Positions 5,248 to 9,208 of a stretch of DNA of 9,208 bases are shown in pieces. Source of the stretch: BOKZ01 sp040900165. GTDB lineage: Bacteria > Patescibacteriota > UBA1384 > 2-12-FULL-50-11. How positions within the stretch are numbered: position 1 is the first letter of the stretch; each line of letters opens with the position of its first letter. Location: positions 1 through 9,208 of the forward strand of contig JBBDZM010000001.1 of NCBI GenBank assembly GCA_040900165.1. The letters are read 5' to 3'. A model generated the notes under the pieces. The model did no database searches and had not been told where the DNA came from. It saw nothing but the letters and a program-made list of their open reading frames with translations. The translations under genes were made by a program, and so were the position numbers.

Positions 5248-5278
5248 AAGCGCTTTTGTTTCAACAACAAGGGCGCTT
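5248..5278. terminator. Shared hairpin between convergent genes
   Basis: AAGCGCTTTTGTT-TCAAC-AACAAGGGCGCTT makes a 13-bp stem with two T-G wobbles and a 5-nt loop. It lies between the 4957 gene (plus) and the phosphomutase gene (minus) and probably ends both. Neither side has a clean T-run, so efficiency is uncertain. Confidence 0.6.
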
Positions 5279-5282
5279 ATTA

Positions 5283-6641
5283 TTATGCCAACAGCTGCTG
5301 AAGTTCGGCGGTTTTTTCTTTGACGATTTGCTCGGAGCGGCCTTCGACGTTCAGCCGCAGTAGCGGCTCGGTGTTGCTGGGACGCAGATTGAAGCGCCAT
5401 TCACCCATATCAATTGATACTCCATCGGTAGTGTCGAGCTGCCCGTCGGCATACTGCTGCCGGACTTGCTCCATTTTGGCTTGGACATCGGCAATATTAA
5501 AATTAACCTCGCCAGAAACGTGATATTTATCCCGCAGCGGCGCAATCAGCTCCGAAACCGTCTTGCTGCTTTCTTCGATCATTTGCAGAACCAACAAAAA
5601 CGGAATTAAACCGTTGTCGGCGTAGAAAAAGTCCCGAAAGTAAAAGTGGCCGGACATCTCCCCAGCAAACAGGGCATCTTCGCGCTTCATCCGATTTTTG
5701 ATAAAAGTATGGCCGGCTTTGTTTAACAACGCCGTCCCGCCAGCGGCAGCAACGGTTTCCTCGACTGCCCAAATGTTACGCGGGTCGTAAAGAATTTTTT
5801 CACCTTGGTTCTTTTGCAATAAATGTTGAGCCAATAATGCCGTCAGGTGGCAACCCTCCACAAACAGGCCGTTTTCATCGGCCAAGTAAAACCGGTCGCC
5901 GTCGGCATCCCAGGCCACGCCCAAATAGGCTTTCTCTTTAATTATTAATGCACTGGTTTCCGCCCGGTTCTCCGGAATCATTGGGTCGGGCCGGCCTTTG
6001 GGAAACGAGCCGTCGGGGGTATCGTTTAGGCCGATGAGCTCCAGTTTGTCGCCCAGCAATTGTTTGGCCAACACGCCGCTCAAACCGAAGTTATTGTTAG
6101 CGACGATTTTTAGCTTCGGTAGACTAGCGGGAGCAAAGTTCTGCTCAAGAAACGCTAAATACTCTTCGGTTAAATCCTGTTGGGTAACACTGCCCGGTTG
6201 GGCCGCGGCAGTAAATTGGCCGGCCAATGCCAGCTCTTTGATTTCGTTGAGGCCGTTGTCGGAGCTAATGGCCTCGACACCGCCCCTGACCATTTTTAGC
6301 CCGTTGAATTCGGCCGGGTTGTGGCTGGCGGATACTTGGATACCGCCGTCCAGCTTATGGGCACCCACGGCGAAATAAATCATTTCTGTCGGCCCCTGGC
6401 CAATGTCGATAACGTCCACGCCCATTTCGGTTAGTCCTTCGATCACCGCTTGCTGGAGCGACGGTGACGAAAGCCGGACATCGCGCCCAACAGCCACCTT
6501 AATTTGGGAATTGGGACTTGGGGTTTGGGACTTGAGTATGAATTGGGCGTAACCCTTGGCGATGGCTTTGACGGCTGCTTCATCGATTTCGCCAGGATAA
6601 ACACCCCGGACGTCGTAGGCCTTAAAGATTTTCTCGTTCAT
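5283..6641 (-). CDS. Phosphomannomutase/phosphoglucomutase
   Basis: This alpha-D-phosphohexomutase moves phosphate between C6 and C1 of mannose or glucose, feeding sugar nucleotides for surface polysaccharide. It has 452 residues, the usual length, and all four domains are present. The N-terminus KAYDVRGVYP (7-16) is typical. The phosphoserine loop VSASHNP (103-109) has Ser106 as phosphate carrier. The metal loop is DADGDR, with Asp245/247/249. The sugar-specificity loop is GEMSGH (327-332). The phosphate-binding loop is RPSNTEP (420-426). The GEMSG loop fits dual mannose/glucose use, but the preferred substrate cannot be read from sequence. Residues about 38-46 (KSQTPSPNSQ region) are an insertion encoded by a G-rich repeat. 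The ATG at 6639-6641 has no SD, so the mRNA may be leaderless; the promoter is unclear. It is often called manB or algC in other species. Confidence 0.95.
   Translation of the reverse strand: MNEKIFKAYDVRGVYPGEIDEAAVKAIAKGYAQFILKSQTPSPNSQIKVAVGRDVRLSSPSLQQAVIEGLTEMGVDVIDIGQGPTEMIYFAVGAHKLDGGIQVSASHNPAEFNGLKMVRGGVEAISSDNGLNEIKELALAGQFTAAAQPGSVTQQDLTEEYLAFLEQNFAPASLPKLKIVANNNFGLSGVLAKQLLGDKLELIGLNDTPDGSFPKGRPDPMIPENRAETSALIIKEKAYLGVAWDADGDRFYLADENGLFVEGCHLTALLAQHLLQKNQGEKILYDPRNIWAVEETVAAAGGTALLNKAGHTFIKNRMKREDALFAGEMSGHFYFRDFFYADNGLIPFLLVLQMIEESSKTVSELIAPLRDKYHVSGEVNFNIADVQAKMEQVRQQYADGQLDTTDGVSIDMGEWRFNLRPSNTEPLLRLNVEGRSEQIVKEKTAELQQLLA
6506..6534 (+). repeat. G-run repeat inside the phosphomutase gene
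   Basis: On the plus strand, four G-runs of 3-4 are separated by 3-5 nt (6506-6529), which fits the pattern of a G-quadruplex. TTGGGACTTG occurs twice (6511-6520 and 6525-6534). It encodes a polar Ser/Pro/Asn-rich loop insert near residue 40 of the enzyme, on the opposite strand. The G-rich strand is the template strand, not the mRNA. Confidence 0.6.
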
Positions 6642-6649
6642 CTAGGTAG

Positions 6650-6659
6650 AACGTACGTT
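6650..6659. promoter_or_regulatory. Palindrome upstream of the phosphomutase start
   Basis: AACGTACGTT is a perfect 10-bp palindrome that ends 8 bp before the phosphomutase ATG (6641). No SD is present there and no convincing -35/-10 pair was found, although TACGTT within it could serve as a poor -10 box for a near-leaderless mRNA. It could be an operator or chance. Confidence 0.3.
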
Positions 6660-6669
6660 TTTTCAGGGC

Positions 6670-6706
6670 AAAAATAAAGCCGCCCTTCGACTTCGCTCAG
6701 GGCGGT
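6670..6706 (-). terminator. Second terminator hairpin, possible dispersed repeat
   Basis: On the minus strand the stem CCGCCC / GGGCGG (6680-6685 and 6700-6705), plus one further A-T pair, is followed by CTTTATTTTT. The loop sequence TTCGACTTCGCTCA resembles short intergenic repeats I have seen in other bacterial genomes, from memory and unchecked. It backs up the terminator at 6707-6744. Confidence 0.65.
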
Positions 6707-6744
6707 AAAAAAATTAGGGCCGGCCTCAGAATGAGGACCGGCCC
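6707..6744 (-). terminator. Main terminator of the 6771-7424 gene
   Basis: On the minus strand an 11-bp stem GGGCCGG(T)CCTC / GAGGCCGGCCC with one bulged base and the loop ATTCT is followed by TAA and then seven T. It lies 26 bp past the TAG stop of the 217-residue gene and shields the phosphomutase gene from read-through. Confidence 0.88.
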
Positions 6745-6770
6745 TTCGTGTGGGAGGAGGAAACAAAGTG

Positions 6771-7424
6771 CTAGAAGAATGCGCGCTGACCAGCTGCTTC
6801 AGCGGCTTTAAGACGCTTTACCACTGCTGGCGGAGCGTTATCTTGCCGGTACTTGTTAAGACGCCGAGCAACATAGGCTGACACCTGCTTGGCGCCGGGG
6901 TTTCTAATCCCCTTGGCCTTGTATGCTCCTTCGGTTTGACCCTCCAGATCAAGGATTGTCTGGGCGGTTGGAAACGCCTGGCAGACTTTCTTCAGCGTGT
7001 CCCAACTGCACGGCAGGTAAGCAAGCGAAAGACCGCTTTGGTCACCTGATAGCTCAAGCAAATCGACCCGGTCATCAAGCTCGCGCAAGATTCCCAGCAG
7101 CTGCCTGGCTTTCTGGTCGCGTGCTAATGGATAGTCAGGATCGTTGTGATCCATTCGTTCCATCAGCAGATCGAGGTACCGTTGAACTCGAGCTTCCTCC
7201 AGCTCGTCTAACCGGTTGGTTTCGAAGAGGGGGAGCTCGAACCAGTACTTGCAGTTATCTGTGTCAAAGAGGTATCGGCGGATAGTCGCCTGGTCGCCTC
7301 CTTTTAAGATTTGTCCAAATACTCGGGCACTTTTCAGCGCTTCGTAGAGTTCGCGACGTTTTCGATGAGCAAAGCCATCGTTAAAGCGCGAGATGAGACT
7401 TTTGTAGTTGAGAACGATGGCCAT
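6771..7424 (-). CDS. Hypothetical charged helical protein, 217 residues
   Basis: I do not recognise this protein. The frame runs back to 7469, but the ATG there lies within the promoter spacer. The ATG at 7422-7424 has an excellent SD (GGAGG, 6 nt upstream), so the protein starts MAIVLNYKSL. It is rich in Arg, Lys, Asp, Glu and Leu and looks all-helical. Residues 70-122 are especially charged (LDELEEARVQRYLDLLMER, then ILRELDDRVDLLEL). A basic stretch lies at 187-207 (RRLNKYRQDN...VVKRLKAA), and the end is AGQRAFF. No transmembrane segment, signal peptide or paired Cys motif is seen. It lies downstream of the VanW gene on the same strand with no terminator between them, but has its own strong promoter and two terminators. 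A cytoplasmic binding or structural role is a guess. Confidence 0.78.
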   Translation of the reverse strand: MAIVLNYKSLISRFNDGFAHRKRRELYEALKSARVFGQILKGGDQATIRRYLFDTDNCKYWFELPLFETNRLDELEEARVQRYLDLLMERMDHNDPDYPLARDQKARQLLGILRELDDRVDLLELSGDQSGLSLAYLPCSWDTLKKVCQAFPTAQTILDLEGQTEGAYKAKGIRNPGAKQVSAYVARRLNKYRQDNAPPAVVKRLKAAEAAGQRAFF

Positions 7425-7457
7425 AATTTCCTCCGTGATGTGAGGTACGTACTGCGA

Positions 7458-7486
7458 ATAGTAGCACATTTACCCTGAAAAGTCAA
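7458..7486 (-). promoter_or_regulatory. Promoter of the 6771-7424 gene
   Basis: On the minus strand there is a -35 box TTGACT (7481-7486), a 17-bp spacer and a -10 box TACTAT (7458-7463). Predicted +1 is about 7451-7453, leaving a leader of roughly 28 nt with a strong SD. The -35 box shares the 14-mer ACCCTTGACTTTTC with the promoter at 2986-3014, and both have TTCGCA just after the -10 box. Confidence 0.82.
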
Positions 7487-7492
7487 GGGTAA
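7470..7492. promoter_or_regulatory. Inverted repeat across the -35 box (candidate operator)
   Basis: TTACCCT-N9-AGGGTAA has perfect 7-bp arms, and the -35 box begins at the inner end of one arm. The arm-gap-arm layout recalls the spacing of CIRCE but the sequence is unrelated. A bound dimer would cover the -35 box. The regulatory role is inferred. Confidence 0.5.
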
Positions 7493-7508
7493 TACGTCCG
7501 AAACTGAC

Positions 7509-7520
7509 CTAGTAGACTAG
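7509..7520. repeat. CTAGT-AG-ACTAG palindrome at the VanW gene end
   Basis: This perfect 5-bp inverted repeat overlaps the TAG stop of the VanW gene (7517-7519). The 14-base string CTAGTAGACTAGTC differs by one base from that at 4529-4542 in the 4574 promoter. There is no T-run, so it is not a terminator. Confidence 0.4.
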
Positions 7521-9208
7521 TCCTCTTTGGCCGGGCCAGTGCCAACCAAAAATCGGGCCGGCCAGGCTTTGTAAACTGAGCGAAAGGTCTGTTGATTAAT
7601 AATCTTGCCACCACGTCTGACAGTATAGTAAGCAATGGCCACTGCCCCGTCGTGGGCGCGTTCGATCTGTTTTTCTTCACCTTTGGGCAAGGTATCGGTT
7701 TTGGCATAGATTGGGTCGCCCGGCTTAGTCACGCTCAGGATCTCCGGTTCGCTGACAGTTGCCTTCCGACCATCGCTAGTTCCCCAAAGTTCAAAAATAA
7801 CGCTGTTGCCAATCACTCGACCTTGAATCAGGATATGTCTTTTAGTGTCGTTGAGAAAGCGGAAATCGGGTTTTGGCAGGTAAATGGTCGCATCCAGACC
7901 AACTGGTGGCTCGTAGTAGGGGACTCGGTAGGAGTGGTTCTGTCGCTCCATTACCTTTAGCCCCGCGCTCAGAACCGACCGAAACAATGTCGTCGATACC
8001 TGGCAAAGTCCGCCGCCGTACTCCGGCACCGTTCGATTTTCTTTGATAACTAACTCCGGTAGATAGCCAGTAGTGTGGTCGACAGCGCCAAGCGTGGTTA
8101 CGGTTGAGAATTCTTTACCCGGTGCAATCAGAGCGCTCTGCATAAACGACACGCCCTGTTTAATGTTGTGGATTCGATTGGCTGGCGAGCCGATAAAACT
8201 AGTCTGGCCAAAACCAATCCGCTCAACGATCCCTAATTTATCCAAATTATCCTCGGTAATTAGCGGTTTCTGCTGGGTCATTGTTAGAGCGACTGTCGGT
8301 GACTCTTGATCGGAGTTGAGTGCCCGAACAATATCGTCGGCCGATTCGGTTAAGTCGACAACCACACCCTCTTTGGCAATCGAAGCAATCGCTAGCCGCC
8401 CATCCTTAATAAATAGCTGTGGTTCCACGGCCGGCTGATCGATATCGGCCGCCAGCGTCTGGAGGTAGTTTTTGGCCTGCTCGGTGGTAAAGCGGGCGAC
8501 GAGGATTTTCTGGACAGCTGCCGTCGGCTGGGAATCGTCCCCGACAAAGCCGATTAGCTGTTTTACTTCGCGGGTTGTCAGGGTTTTATGGCCGTTATTA
8601 CCCCAAGTTAAGCTGATTTTTTTCTGGGCTAATTTTTCGGCCGTTTCTTTGAGTTGGGCTTTGTCGCCAAGGATTACAGCTGGCGCGTCAAAGTAAGTTT
8701 GAACGGCAATACTACTACCAAAAAACCGGCTCCAGCTATTAATTATTTTGGCTCTGACCTCCTGGCGATCAATAACATTGCCAACTTTTTCCTTAGTAAT
8801 GGTTAGTTGGTCGAGAGTGTAGGCGGCTTTTGCGTCAAGTGCTGGTTGGTCAACGGCGACGGCAAATGTCGAGACAGCGGTATCAAGAGCTTGATTATCA
8901 AAACTAACAACTGGGTCAACTTGCTGGGTGGCAAAGACCGATTTAAGTTGGGCAAAAAAGCTCGCCATACGCTGGTCGTTATTGCGACCAACGCCGTAAA
9001 TTGTCTCGGCAGTTTGTTTGACGTTGTAGCGCCAATCGATTTCTTCTTGATTGAGGGTTTGGGATTGGTCTTGGTAGTGCAAAATTACTGGCTCTGAATT
9101 ATCGGCGATAAGGGAGATTAATTTGGCTTCGGTTTGCGCCTGGGTCAACCCACCGAACGACACCCCGCCAACGCTAACTCTTGGATAGACCTGCCCGAGA
9201 TAGGCCAA
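7517..9208 (-). CDS. VanW family cell-envelope protein (5' end outside window)
   Basis: The gene is cut at the window edge: 563 residues are visible and the true start, probably with a membrane anchor, lies beyond 9208. The visible part opens with YPRVSVGGVSFGGLTQAQTE, the typical lead-in after such an anchor. Residues about 20-315 resemble two copies of the putative peptidoglycan-binding domain (PG_binding_4 type). The VanW domain spans about 333-480, with GVSFMQSALIAPGKEFS (352-368), the hallmark GGGLCQVSTTLF (398-409) and NHSYRVPYYEPPVGLDATIY (424-443). The tail, 485-553, resembles a G5 domain (YTVRRGGKIINQQTFRSVYKAWP). Family members occur in envelope and vancomycin-resistance clusters, but their biochemical function is not settled. 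It likely sits outside the membrane, bound to the wall. No terminator follows, so transcripts may enter the 6771-7424 gene. Confidence 0.92.
   Translation of the reverse strand: MAYLGQVYPRVSVGGVSFGGLTQAQTEAKLISLIADNSEPVILHYQDQSQTLNQEEIDWRYNVKQTAETIYGVGRNNDQRMASFFAQLKSVFATQQVDPVVSFDNQALDTAVSTFAVAVDQPALDAKAAYTLDQLTITKEKVGNVIDRQEVRAKIINSWSRFFGSSIAVQTYFDAPAVILGDKAQLKETAEKLAQKKISLTWGNNGHKTLTTREVKQLIGFVGDDSQPTAAVQKILVARFTTEQAKNYLQTLAADIDQPAVEPQLFIKDGRLAIASIAKEGVVVDLTESADDIVRALNSDQESPTVALTMTQQKPLITEDNLDKLGIVERIGFGQTSFIGSPANRIHNIKQGVSFMQSALIAPGKEFSTVTTLGAVDHTTGYLPELVIKENRTVPEYGGGLCQVSTTLFRSVLSAGLKVMERQNHSYRVPYYEPPVGLDATIYLPKPDFRFLNDTKRHILIQGRVIGNSVIFELWGTSDGRKATVSEPEILSVTKPGDPIYAKTDTLPKGEEKQIERAHDGAVAIAYYTVRRGGKIINQQTFRSVYKAWPARFLVGTGPAKED

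Noticed and set aside
4783..5400. 205-codon open frame on the minus strand
   Set aside because: It is antisense to the end of the 4574 gene, all of the 4957 gene and the end of the phosphomutase gene. It has no SD or promoter, while the plus-strand genes have promoters, SDs and paired Cys motifs.
6752..6881. Plus-strand GGAGGAGG followed by GTG 6768 and a 37-codon frame
   Set aside because: The SD match is good, but the frame is antisense to the 3' end of the 217-residue gene, has no promoter and gives a product without recognisable features. Kept only as a possible antisense peptide.
7425..7469. N-terminal extension of the 6771-7424 gene
   Set aside because: Its ATG lies in the promoter spacer. 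The ATG at 7424 has a strong SD.

Overview
This window is a piece of bacterial chromosome, most likely from an uncultivated small-genome bacterium of the Patescibacteria/CPR type. That placement is inference: it rests on compact housekeeping genes mixed with short unrecognised genes, SD-less starts next to SD starts, and a VanW/peptidoglycan-binding surface protein. No marker here fixes the phylum. TAA, TAG and TGA all end genes, so the standard bacterial code (table 11) fits, and TGA-recoding lineages are unlikely.

Layout. Positions 1-1946 (minus) hold the chaperonin operon groES-groEL, driven by a promoter that predicts a leaderless groES mRNA and is overlapped by a perfect 18-bp palindrome. 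Positions 2028-3402 hold two divergent, unrecognised genes (2876->2028 and 3022->3402) fired from back-to-back promoters. Positions 3530-4504 (plus) hold trpS, preceded by an 8-codon upstream ORF that resembles the trpS start. Positions 4574-5235 (plus) hold two small CxxC...CxxH proteins that look like diverged relatives, each with its own promoter and leader. Positions 6641->5283 (minus) hold a phosphomannomutase/phosphoglucomutase with a G-rich repeat insertion. Two tandem terminators (6670-6744) follow an unrecognised 217-residue gene (7424->6771). Positions 9208->7517 (minus) hold a large VanW-domain protein cut by the window edge.

How it fits together. The recognisable genes serve protein folding, tRNA charging, sugar-phosphate metabolism for surface glycans, and the cell envelope. 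Between them sit five unrecognised genes, and each looks like a self-contained transcription unit. Each has a sigma70-type promoter (TTGAnn or a weaker form, 16-17 bp, TAnnnT). Most have a short hairpin at the predicted 5' end, often with a 4-nt loop just before the SD. Three have the stop codon inside a hairpin loop, and most have a strong terminator. This repeated format is the most unusual feature of the window. Promoters of groES, 3022, 4574 and 7424 also carry palindromes over or between the -35 and -10 boxes, each with a different sequence.

Start corrections made here: the plus gene near 3000 starts at 3022, not 2956; the minus gene near 2900 starts at 2876, not 2924; the minus gene near 7450 starts at 7424, not 7469; and the plus gene near 4550 starts at 4574, not 4544. 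In each case the longer version would run through the promoter or lie at or before the predicted transcription start. No gene-free stretch exceeds 300 bases. No tRNA, rRNA, CRISPR array or insertion sequence was seen.
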